Positions 34,035 through 41,961 of a DNA stretch of 64,000 bases are shown piece after piece; the stretch's first letter is position 1, and each line of letters starts with the position of its first letter. The notes under the pieces are model-generated. The model did not search any database. It saw only the letters and a program-made list of their open reading frames with translations, and was not told where the DNA came from. The stretch is from an uncultured Lachnospiraceae bacterium. GTDB taxonomy: Bacteria; Bacillota; Clostridia; Lachnospirales; Lachnospiraceae. The DNA is taken from assembly GCA_910588865.1 (NCBI GenBank), contig CAJUSJ010000005.1, positions 24,131 through 88,130 on the forward strand, written 5' to 3'. Both the position numbers and the translations under genes were made by a program.

Positions 34035-36212
34035 ATGTACAAAAGTTTTTCCATGGAGTTAGCCGGAAGGACTCTGACCGTGGACATCAGCAGAGTGGCC
34101 AAGCAGGCCAATGGCGCGGCGTTTATGCACTACGGCGAGACAACTGTTCTGAGCACAGCCACATCATCAAAGGAACCCAGGGAGGGCATTGACTTCTTCC
34201 CCCTGAGCGTGGAGTACGAGGAGAAATTATACGCGGTGGGAAAGATCCCTGGAGGATTCAACAAGAGAGAGGGAAAGGCCAGCGAGAACGCGGTGCTCAC
34301 CAGCCGGGTCATCGACCGTCCCATGCGCCCGCTGTTTCCCAAGGATTACCGCAATGACGTTACGCTGAACAATATGGTTATGAGCGTGGACCCGGAGTGC
34401 CGTCCGGAGCTGGTGGCCATGCTGGGGGCGGCTATCGCGGCTTCTATATCGGATATTCCCTTTGACGGCCCCTGTGCCATGACCCAGGTGGGCATGATCG
34501 ACGGCAGGCTGGTGATCAATCCGTCCCAGGAGCAGTGGAAGGTGGGGGATCTGAACCTGACCGTGGCCTCCACCAGGCAGAAGGTGATCATGATCGAGGC
34601 GGGAGCCAACGAGGTTCCGGAGGACAAGATGATCGAGGCCATTTACAAGGCTCATGAGGTGAACCAGGACATTATCGCGTTTATTGACAAGATCGTGACG
34701 GAAGTGGGCAGGGAAAAGCACGGCTACACCAGCTGCGCCATTCCGGAGGAGCTGTTTGAGGCCATCAAGGAGGTGGTGCCGCCTCAGGAGATGGAGGAGG
34801 CTGTATTTACGGACGACAAGCAGACCAGAGAGGCCAATATCCGGGCCATCACCGAGAAGCTGGCGGAGAAGTTCGCCGACAGGGAAGAGTGGCTGGAGGC
34901 GCTGTCCGAGGCTGTGTACCAGTATCAGAAGAAGACGGTGCGGAAGATGATCTTAAAGGACGGTAAGCGTCCCGACGGCCGGAAGATGGATGAGATCCGC
35001 CATCTGTCCGCTGAGGTGGATCTCATCCCCAGAGTTCATGGCTCTGCCATGTTTACCAGGGGACAGACCCAGATCTGCAACGTGTGTACCCTGGCGCCTC
35101 TGTCCGAGCAGCAGAAGCTGGACGGGCTTGACGAGAACGAGGTGAGCAAGCGGTATATGCACCACTATAACTTCCCATCTTACTCGGTAGGTGAGACAAA
35201 GCCTTCCAGAGGGCCGGGGAGACGTGAGATCGGCCACGGTGCCCTGGCGGAGAGGGCACTGATCCCGGTGCTGCCCAGCGAGGCGGATTTCCCCTACGCG
35301 ATCCGCACGGTGTCAGAGACGTTTGAGTCCAACGGCTCCACTTCCATGGCTTCCACCTGCGCCTCCTGTATGTCCCTGATGGCGGCAGGCGTGCCCATCA
35401 AAAAGATGGTGGCGGGCATTTCCTGCGGTCTGGTGACAGGCGACAGCGACGATGAGTTTGTACTCCTGACGGATATCCAGGGACTTGAGGACTTCTTCGG
35501 AGACATGGACTTTAAGGTGACAGGAACCACGGAGGGCATCACCGCTATCCAGATGGACATCAAGATCCACGGTCTTACAAGGGCCATTGTGGAGGGCGCT
35601 ATCGCCAGATGCCGGGAGGCAAGGCTGTTCATCATGGAAACCTGCATGAAGCCTGCCATCGCTGAGCCTAGAAAAGAAGTGAGCAAGTATGCTCCCAAGA
35701 TCGAGCAGATCACCATTGATCCCCAGAAGATTGGCGATGTGGTCGGAAAGCAGGGCAAGGTGATCAACAAGATCATTGAGGAGACCGGGGTGAAGATTGA
35801 CATTGAGGACGACGGAAGCGTGTCCGTGTGCGGTACTGACAAGGAGATGATCTCCAGGGCCATCAAGATCATTGAGAGCATTGTCACGGACATTGAGGTG
35901 GGACAGATCTACACCGGCAAAGTGGTCAGGATCATGAACTTCGGGGCGTTTGTGGAGCTGGCGCCCAACAAGGACGGCATGGTCCACATCTCAAAGCTTT
36001 CAGAGAAGAGAGTGGAGAAGGTGGAAGATGTGGTGAACATCGGCGACGAGGTGACGGTCAAGGTCATGGAAGTGGACAAGATGGGAAGAGTGAACTTGAG
36101 CATGAGGCCATCGGATCTGTCAGGCAAGGATACGGGAAGAGAATCCGGACGGGAGTCAGGAAGAGAGTCCGGCAGGGAAGGAAGACGGGACAGAAGACGG
36201 GATGACAGATAA
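34035..36212 (+). CDS. pnp: Polyribonucleotide nucleotidyltransferase (PNPase)
   Basis: 725 residues: RNase PH domain 1 (FMHYGETTVLSTATSSKEPR), a linking helical domain, RNase PH domain 2 (GTRAL-like core, HYNFPSYSVGETKPSRGPGR), a KH domain (KIGDVVGKQGKVINKIIEET) and an S1 domain (GQIYTGKVVRIMNFGAFVEL). PNPase degrades RNA phosphorolytically from the 3' end. The C-terminus adds a basic repetitive tail with GRESGRESGRESGRE. The start at 34035 has AAGGAGA 7 nt upstream. A complex leader precedes it. Confidence 0.97.
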   Translation: MYKSFSMELAGRTLTVDISRVAKQANGAAFMHYGETTVLSTATSSKEPREGIDFFPLSVEYEEKLYAVGKIPGGFNKREGKASENAVLTSRVIDRPMRPLFPKDYRNDVTLNNMVMSVDPECRPELVAMLGAAIAASISDIPFDGPCAMTQVGMIDGRLVINPSQEQWKVGDLNLTVASTRQKVIMIEAGANEVPEDKMIEAIYKAHEVNQDIIAFIDKIVTEVGREKHGYTSCAIPEELFEAIKEVVPPQEMEEAVFTDDKQTREANIRAITEKLAEKFADREEWLEALSEAVYQYQKKTVRKMILKDGKRPDGRKMDEIRHLSAEVDLIPRVHGSAMFTRGQTQICNVCTLAPLSEQQKLDGLDENEVSKRYMHHYNFPSYSVGETKPSRGPGRREIGHGALAERALIPVLPSEADFPYAIRTVSETFESNGSTSMASTCASCMSLMAAGVPIKKMVAGISCGLVTGDSDDEFVLLTDIQGLEDFFGDMDFKVTGTTEGITAIQMDIKIHGLTRAIVEGAIARCREARLFIMETCMKPAIAEPRKEVSKYAPKIEQITIDPQKIGDVVGKQGKVINKIIEETGVKIDIEDDGSVSVCGTDKEMISRAIKIIESIVTDIEVGQIYTGKVVRIMNFGAFVELAPNKDGMVHISKLSEKRVEKVEDVVNIGDEVTVKVMEVDKMGRVNLSMRPSDLSGKDTGRESGRESGRESGREGRRDRRRDDR

Positions 36213-36257
36213 TCCCGGTCAGGACCTGGTCAGCCATCAGAGGAATCGACAGAAGCG

Positions 36258-36297
36258 ATGCCCCGCAGGGTTTGGAAAAGCCATGCGGGGCTATTTA
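36258..36297 (+). terminator. Terminator of pnp
   Basis: GCCCCGCA (36260-36267) pairs with TGCGGGGC (36284-36291), followed by TATTTAT. Confidence 0.65.
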
Positions 36298-36298
36298 T

Positions 36299-36355
36299 GT
36301 ACACGGGGCGGAAAGGAAATGTGGCCGTTCGCGCGGCCCCGGCACGGAGAGTAGG
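36299..36355 (+). repeat. Short intergenic repeat, copy B (after the pnp terminator)
   Basis: GTACACGGGGCGGAAAGGAA to GGCACGGAGAGTAGG, about 85 percent like copy A by eye. It lacks the inner TCCGCC, so the inverted repeat is lost. It runs up to the ribosome binding site of the amidohydrolase. Confidence 0.65.
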
Positions 36356-36364
36356 AGGAAAGGC

Positions 36365-38008
36365 ATGAGGACATTATACTATAATGGCAGCCTGTATACA
36401 GGAGACCCGGAGAACCCGGAAGCAGGGGCCATGGTGGTGGAGAACGGAGAGATTTTGTGGGCAGGCGGGAAGCCTGGGGAAAGGCTGGCCTGGGAGGAAA
36501 TTTTTGGGGAGGATGTTCCGGAACATAAGGTGGATCTGAAAGGAAGGTTTGTGACCAGCGGTTTTATTGATTCCCACATGCATATGGTGGAGTACGGCAA
36601 GCTTTTGGGGGAGGTGTCCCTGGCGGACCATACTGGTTCCCTGAAAGAGGTGTGTGACCGGGTAAAGGAATTTATCAAGGAAAACCAGATTCCGAAAGGG
36701 ACCTGGGTCTGCGGCCGTGGCTGGAACCAGGACTATTTTCAGGACGAGAAAAGGTTTATCACCTGCCGGGACTTGGACCAGGTCTCCGCGGAGCATCCGA
36801 TCTTTCTGGCAAGAGCCTGCGGCCATGTGGTGTCGGTGAACTCAAAGGCCATGGAGCTGGCAGGGGTCACGAGGGAGACAACGCAGCCTTCTGACGGCCG
36901 TTTCCAGGTTGACCATGAAGGGGAGCCCAATGGAGTCTTTGAGGAAAACGGGATTTCTTTGGTAAAAGATGCCATTCCCCCTGTGACAATCCAGAAGGTA
37001 AAGGAGTTTATCCTGGCAGCCCAGAGGGCTCTCAACAGCTTTGGTATCACCACGGTCCACACCGACGATTTTCTGTCCTTAAATGGAGTGGATTATGAGA
37101 TGGTGCTGAGAGCGTACCGGGAGCTGGAGGAGGAGGGCAGGCTGACAATCAAAATCTGTGAGCAGTCTCAGTTTGAGAACCTAGAGCAGCTGAAGGAATT
37201 CGCGGGAAAAGGCTACCATACAGGCGCTGGAACGGACTATGTGAGAATCGGTCCGCTAAAGATCATAAGCGACGGTTCCCTGGGTGCCAGGACCGCGTTT
37301 TTGTCAGAGCCTTACGCCGATAAAAGGGACACAAGGGGAATCGCTGTACTGACCCAGGAGGAACTTGACCAGATGATTTCCTATGCCCATAGCCGCGGGA
37401 TGCAGGCAGCGGTTCATGCCATCGGGGATGGAAGTATGGAGATGGTGGTCCGCTCTTTTGAGAAATGTCTTGAGGAAATGCCCAGGCAGGACCACCGTCA
37501 CGGCATCGTCCACTGTCAGATCACCACAAAGCCTCTCCTGGAGAAAATTAAGGAGCTGTCCCTTCATACCTATGCCCAGAGTATTTTTCTGGATTATGAC
37601 AGCAAGATCGTGGAAAGCAGGGTGGGGCGGGAACGGGCAGGGGATACCTATCAGTTCGGGACCCTGTTCCATATGGGCCAGGGCCTGTCCAATGGGTCGG
37701 ACTGCCCGGTGGAGACGCCCAATGTGATGAAGGGAATCCAGTGCGCTGTCACCAGGACTTCCCTGGACGGGGCCAGGACCTTTCTCCCTAAGGAGGCCCT
37801 GACGGTAGAAGAGGCCCTGGCAAGCTACACGGTCATGGGCGCCAGGGCTTCTTTTGAGGAAAGAAAAAAGGGAATGCTGAAAAAGGGCATGAAAGCGGAT
37901 TTCGTTGTGCTCAGCGAGAACCTCCTTGAGACGCCTCCTGACAAGCTGGGGCAGGTGCTGGTGGAACAGACCTATGTAGACGGAATCTGTGTCTATGAAA
38001 GGCATTGA
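36365..38008 (+). CDS. Amidohydrolase, YtcJ-like (Amidohydro_3)
   Basis: 547 residues. The metal site starts with FVTSGFIDSHMHMVEYGKLL. VHAIGDGSMEMVVRSFEKCL and HGIVHCQITTKPLLEKI give further metal ligands, and NGSDCPVETPNVMKGIQCAV the late aspartate. YtcJ-like proteins hydrolyse amide or imide bonds of small molecules, and most have no known substrate. ATG at 36365 has AGGAGGAAAGG upstream; a 31-codon longer frame runs through the repeat and was rejected. It appears to be transcribed alone. Confidence 0.88.
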   Translation: MRTLYYNGSLYTGDPENPEAGAMVVENGEILWAGGKPGERLAWEEIFGEDVPEHKVDLKGRFVTSGFIDSHMHMVEYGKLLGEVSLADHTGSLKEVCDRVKEFIKENQIPKGTWVCGRGWNQDYFQDEKRFITCRDLDQVSAEHPIFLARACGHVVSVNSKAMELAGVTRETTQPSDGRFQVDHEGEPNGVFEENGISLVKDAIPPVTIQKVKEFILAAQRALNSFGITTVHTDDFLSLNGVDYEMVLRAYRELEEEGRLTIKICEQSQFENLEQLKEFAGKGYHTGAGTDYVRIGPLKIISDGSLGARTAFLSEPYADKRDTRGIAVLTQEELDQMISYAHSRGMQAAVHAIGDGSMEMVVRSFEKCLEEMPRQDHRHGIVHCQITTKPLLEKIKELSLHTYAQSIFLDYDSKIVESRVGRERAGDTYQFGTLFHMGQGLSNGSDCPVETPNVMKGIQCAVTRTSLDGARTFLPKEALTVEEALASYTVMGARASFEERKKGMLKKGMKADFVVLSENLLETPPDKLGQVLVEQTYVDGICVYERH

Positions 38009-38029
38009 GCCCTGCCCCCAAGAGCCTTA

Positions 38030-38521
38030 TCACGTATCACAGCAGAAGACAATGATCCGGACAGGGGTGGTCTGGGCAGGGATGCTGCGGGTGTTGGTGG
38101 TGTAGAGGACCAGCATGTACTGGTTGCCCAAAGTTCCCTGGTAATACTGTCCGTTTGGCAGCTGGACTGTAGTGGATCCTGAAGGATTGAGGATCAGGGT
38201 GTTTTCGCTGTTTCTCAAATTCTGGTCAAAATAGTCCAGCATGGCGAACTCATTGCAGGCCCGGACAAGCATTGCCACGGCTTTGTACTGGGGAGGATAG
38301 ATGAGGGGAACCGGCGCTGTGATGTCGTAAAAGACAATGACAGGGTCCCCCCGCCGCACAGGCTTCTGGTCCAGCACATAGGTGGAAGTGTCCACTAGGA
38401 TCTGGAAGGTTTCCTGGTAGTCGGTCTGCACATAGAGCAGCAGGACACAGCCCGGGCGGCTGCCGCTTTGGAGAGGCGCGATGGAAGTGACGACTCCTTC
38501 AATGGGAGAATACTGGTTCAT
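38030..38521 (-). CDS. Hypothetical protein
   Basis: 163 residues, not recognised. It is rich in Gln, Tyr, Thr and Val with predicted beta structure; SPIEGVVTSIAPLQSGSRPG and VDTSTYVLDQKPVRRGDPVI could form an OB-like barrel. There is no signal peptide or membrane helix. It ends with a Cys pair (FCCDT). It is divergent from mgtE, with about 460 bp between them. Confidence 0.6.
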   Translation of the reverse strand: MNQYSPIEGVVTSIAPLQSGSRPGCVLLLYVQTDYQETFQILVDTSTYVLDQKPVRRGDPVIVFYDITAPVPLIYPPQYKAVAMLVRACNEFAMLDYFDQNLRNSENTLILNPSGSTTVQLPNGQYYQGTLGNQYMLVLYTTNTRSIPAQTTPVRIIVFCCDT

Positions 38522-38593
38522 GGATAAACTCCTGATAAAAATGGTTTTCTATACATCATATGCGGATCTGTCTGAGAAAAGGCAGAAAATTGC

Positions 38594-38622
38594 TTGTGGC
38601 CAATAAAAAAATGTGATACACT
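38594..38622 (+). promoter_or_regulatory. Promoter of mgtE
   Basis: TTGTGG (38594-38599), 17 nt, TACACT (38617-38622). The transcript would begin at the first leader hairpin. Confidence 0.5.
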
Positions 38623-38626
38623 AAAA

Positions 38627-38880
38627 GCGGACGAGGTCATCTCGTCCGCCTTCATGTTTTAAAAATACAGAAAGGAGTGAAAACCAGAATGGAAGGTCGA
38701 AGTCACAGGCTGAAAGCAGAATCTACGTATCATGAACGCGTGGCAGGGAAGACAGATCCTGTGGAAAAACCCCCATCCTGTCGTCACTGCCTTTTATGGA
38801 TATAAGCTCTGCGGTAAAAGCAGGCTAAAGCGTTTATGAGAGCCATCTTGCTGTCCTGGCAAGGATGGCTATTTTGCTTG
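38627..38880 (+). promoter_or_regulatory. Long structured leader of mgtE, candidate cis-regulatory RNA
   Basis: The 459-bp gap before mgtE holds, in order: a 9-bp hairpin GCGGACGAG/CTCGTCCGC (38627-38649) near the transcript start; nested stems GCAGA/TCTGC (38716-38720, 38808-38812), GGCAG/CTGCC (38742-38746, 38787-38791) and GACAG/CTGTC (38751-38755, 38778-38782); and a terminator-like hairpin AGCCATCTTGC/GCAAGGATGGCT (38841-38870) followed by ATTTTG. Sensor fold followed by attenuator is the layout of a riboswitch. The M-box consensus was not seen. Confidence 0.45.
38689..38805 (+). CDS. Possible 38-residue leader peptide before mgtE
   Basis: ATG at 38689 follows AAAGGAG by 11 nt. The peptide starts MEGRSHRLKAESTYHERVAG and includes DPVEKPPSCRHC. 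It spans the nested stems of the leader, so its translation would change the RNA fold. Coding status is uncertain because the same bases explain the RNA structure. Confidence 0.25.
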   Translation: MEGRSHRLKAESTYHERVAGKTDPVEKPPSCRHCLLWI

Positions 38881-38980
38881 TGAGCACAGGGAAGAGAGGT
38901 GTTCTCTTCGGTGTCCAGGCTCTATGGTTCTGCTTTCATTGGTCTTGAATTTCGGTTTCAGACGGTGAAAGGAGAAAATT

Positions 38981-40330
38981 ATGGGACAGAATCAGATGAA
39001 GCTTATGATGGAGCTTGTGGATGCCAGGGATTTACGGAACCTGAAAGATTCCCTGGCCCAGATGCCGGAGGCGGATATCGCGGATTTTATGGAGGAGCTG
39101 ACAGGGGAAAAGACGGTGCTGGTCTTTCGGATGCTCCCAAAGGATCTGGCCACGGATGTGTTCGCTTTTCTTCCAGTGGAAAAGCAGCAGGAGATCGTCA
39201 ACAGCATTACGGACGCGGAGCTGCAGGCGGTGATCGAGGACCTGTTTGTGGACGACGCGGTGGACATGCTTGAGGAGTTTCCGGCTAATGTGGTAAAGAG
39301 GGTGCTGAAGAACGCGAAGCCGGACACCAGAAAGCTGATCAATTTGTTTTTGCGGTATCCGGACAACAGCGCGGGCAGCATCATGACCGCGGAGTACATG
39401 GCTTTGAGAAAGGACATGACCGTGGAGGCGGCATTTGCCTACATCCGAAAGCACGGGGTGGACAAGGAGACCATCTATACCTGCTATGTCATGGACGAAA
39501 AGAGGGCTCTCGAGGGTGTGGTGACGGTGAAGGATCTGCTGATGAACCCTTATGAGGCCCGCCTTGAGGACATTATGGACCCCTATGTGATCAAAGCCGT
39601 GACAACAGAGGATCAGGAGGCGGTGGCGGAAACCTTTACCAGGTATGATCTTTTAAGCCTCCCTGTGGTGGATGGGGAGAACCGCCTGGTGGGCATTGTC
39701 ACTGTGGACGACATCGTGGATGTTATGGAGCAGGAGGCCACAGAGGATTTTGAGAAGATGGCTGCCATGATGCCCAGCGAAAAGCCCTATCTGAAGACCA
39801 GCGTGTTCATGCTTGCCAAGAACAGGATCCTGTGGCTTTTGATCCTGATGATAAGCAGCATGGTCACAGGGAGTATCCTGGCCCGGTATGAGAACGCGTT
39901 CGCGGTGATCCCCCTTTTGGTGACCTTTATCCCCATGCTGACAGACACAGGAGGCAACGCGGGGAGCCAGAGCAGCACCCTGATCATCCGGGGCATGGCT
40001 GTGGGGGAGATCGCTCCGGGAGACATTTTGAAGGTGCTGTGGAAGGAGCTGAGGGTCGGCCTGGTGGTGGGGGTGATCTTAGGGCTGGTCAACTATGTCC
40101 AGCTCATCATCCGTTTTCCGGGCAATGAGCAGATCTGCCTCACAGTGGTGCTGAGCCTGTTTGCCACGGTGATCCTGGCAAAGACCGTGGGGAGCGTCCT
40201 TCCCATGGCCGCCAGGCTGGTGAAGCTGGACCCGGCCATTATGGCGGCCCCCCTGATCACCACCATTGTGGATGCCTTCAGCCTGGTGATCTATTTTCGG
40301 ATCGCGTGTTCTCTTTTGAAGCTGGCGTGA
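38981..40330 (+). CDS. mgtE: Magnesium transporter MgtE
   Basis: 449 residues: N-domain (helical repeats to about 130), tandem CBS domains (about 135-255, with LPVVDGENRLVGIVTVDDIV), a plug helix, and five membrane helices. The pore motif PMLTDTGGNAGSQSS is present. MgtE is a Mg2+ channel gated by Mg2+ binding between the N and CBS domains. GAAAGGAGAAAATT precedes the ATG. Length is normal. Confidence 0.95.
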   Translation: MGQNQMKLMMELVDARDLRNLKDSLAQMPEADIADFMEELTGEKTVLVFRMLPKDLATDVFAFLPVEKQQEIVNSITDAELQAVIEDLFVDDAVDMLEEFPANVVKRVLKNAKPDTRKLINLFLRYPDNSAGSIMTAEYMALRKDMTVEAAFAYIRKHGVDKETIYTCYVMDEKRALEGVVTVKDLLMNPYEARLEDIMDPYVIKAVTTEDQEAVAETFTRYDLLSLPVVDGENRLVGIVTVDDIVDVMEQEATEDFEKMAAMMPSEKPYLKTSVFMLAKNRILWLLILMISSMVTGSILARYENAFAVIPLLVTFIPMLTDTGGNAGSQSSTLIIRGMAVGEIAPGDILKVLWKELRVGLVVGVILGLVNYVQLIIRFPGNEQICLTVVLSLFATVILAKTVGSVLPMAARLVKLDPAIMAAPLITTIVDAFSLVIYFRIACSLLKLA

Positions 40331-40338
40331 AAATAAGA

Positions 40339-40367
40339 TTGTTTTTTCTTATATTAAGGTTTATAAT
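40339..40367 (+). promoter_or_regulatory. Promoter of gltX
   Basis: TTGTTT (40339-40344), 17 nt, TATAAT (40362-40367), directly after the mgtE stop. Confidence 0.6.
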
Positions 40368-40399
40368 GTTCGGGTAATAACCGAGACAGGAGAATGATT

Positions 40400-41854
40400 A
40401 TGGATAAAGTGAGAACAAGATATGCCCCAAGCCCCACCGGAAGGATGCATGTTGGCAATTTGAGGACAGCCCTGTACGCCTACCTGATCGCCAAGCATGA
40501 GGACGGAGATTTCCTTCTGCGCATTGAGGATACAGACCAGGAGCGCTTTGTGGAGGGAGCCACGGAGATCATCTACCGGACCCTGGAAAAGACAGGCCTT
40601 ATCCACGATGAAGGGCCGGACAAGGACGGCGGGGTGGGCCCCTATGTCCAGAGCCAGAGACAGGCGGCGGGCATCTATTTGAAATATGCCCAGGAGCTTG
40701 TGGAGAAAGGTCAGGCATACTATTGCTTCTGCACCCAGGAGAGGCTGAATTCCTTAAAAAAGACGGTAAACGGCGAGGAGATTATGACCTATGACAAGCA
40801 CTGCCTCCACCTGACTAAGGAGGAGGTGGCCGCGAACATGGCCGCGGGGCTTCCCTATGTGATCCGTCAGAATAATCCGACAGAAGGAACCACCACCTTC
40901 CGGGACGACATCTACGGCGACATTACCGTGGACAACTCGGAGCTTGACGACATGGTGCTGATCAAGTCCGACGGCTACCCCACTTACAATTTTGCCAATG
41001 TGGTGGACGACCATCTCATGGGAATCACCCATGTGGTCAGGGGCAATGAGTATCTGTCCTCATCCCCCAAGTACAACCGCCTCTACGAGGCTTTTGGCTG
41101 GGAAGTCCCGGTATATGTCCACTGCCCCCTGATCACCAATGAGGAGCACAAGAAGCTGAGCAAAAGGAGCGGTCATTCCTCCTATGAAGACCTGATTGAG
41201 CAGGGATTTGTGTCCGAGGCAGTGGTCAACTATGTGGCCCTTCTGGGATGGTCGCCGGAGGATAACCGGGAGATTTTTTCCCTTGAGGAACTGGTGCGGG
41301 CCTTTGACTATCACCACATGAGCAAATCCCCGGCAGTGTTTGATGTGACCAAGTTAAAGTGGATGAACAGCGAGTATCTGAAAGCCATGGATGCTGACAG
41401 GTTCTATGATATGGCAGAGCCCTACATCAGGGAGGTGATCAAAAAGGATCTGGACTTAAGAAAGATCGCCGCCATGGTGAAGACAAGGATCGAGGTGCTC
41501 CCGGATATTGGGGATCACATTGATTTCTTTGAGACAATGCCAAAATACGACCCCCAGATGTATGTCCACAAGAAGATGAAGACCACAAAGGAGACATCGC
41601 TGGAAGTCTTGAAAGAGGTGCTTCCCCTGTTGGAGGAGCAGGAAGACTATTCCAACGACGGGCTCTATGAGACCTTGGCCAAGTATGTGTCAGATAAGGG
41701 CTGTAAGACCGGGTTTGTGATGTGGCCTATCCGCGTCGCGGTGTCCGGAAAGCAGATGACGCCGGCAGGGGCCACGGAGATCATGGAGGTTCTGGGCAAA
41801 CAGGAGTCTCTTGAAAGGATCCGGGAAGGGATCCGGCTGTTAAGCCAGGTTTAA
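40400..41854 (+). CDS. gltX: Glutamyl-tRNA synthetase
   Basis: 484 residues. The class I synthetase marks are PSPTGRMHVGNLRTALYAY (HIGH-type) and KKLSKRSG (KMSKS-type), with LRIEDTDQERFVEG between them. It charges tRNA-Glu, and in organisms using the amidotransferase route also tRNA-Gln. The start at 40400 is preferred because AGGAGA (40388-40393) is 6 nt upstream; the ATG two codons earlier abuts it. Confidence 0.95.
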   Translation: MDKVRTRYAPSPTGRMHVGNLRTALYAYLIAKHEDGDFLLRIEDTDQERFVEGATEIIYRTLEKTGLIHDEGPDKDGGVGPYVQSQRQAAGIYLKYAQELVEKGQAYYCFCTQERLNSLKKTVNGEEIMTYDKHCLHLTKEEVAANMAAGLPYVIRQNNPTEGTTTFRDDIYGDITVDNSELDDMVLIKSDGYPTYNFANVVDDHLMGITHVVRGNEYLSSSPKYNRLYEAFGWEVPVYVHCPLITNEEHKKLSKRSGHSSYEDLIEQGFVSEAVVNYVALLGWSPEDNREIFSLEELVRAFDYHHMSKSPAVFDVTKLKWMNSEYLKAMDADRFYDMAEPYIREVIKKDLDLRKIAAMVKTRIEVLPDIGDHIDFFETMPKYDPQMYVHKKMKTTKETSLEVLKEVLPLLEEQEDYSNDGLYETLAKYVSDKGCKTGFVMWPIRVAVSGKQMTPAGATEIMEVLGKQESLERIREGIRLLSQV

Positions 41855-41860
41855 TAATCA

Positions 41861-41893
41861 GGGGCGGAAGACAGGGGCTGTTTTCCGCCCCTT
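41861..41893 (+). terminator. Terminator of gltX
   Basis: GGGGCGGAA (41861-41869) pairs perfectly with TTCCGCCCC (41883-41891), followed by TTAG. Confidence 0.6.
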
Positions 41894-41961
41894 AGCTGAC
41901 TAAGGATATGCTGCCGGGAATTGGGGCAGGAAGAAAACCGATATTGGAGGAATGGAGAGCC

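Noticed and set aside
38522..38980. M-box (ykoK) magnesium riboswitch before mgtE
   Set aside because: The conserved M-box core segments were not found by eye; only a generic sensor-plus-terminator layout was seen.
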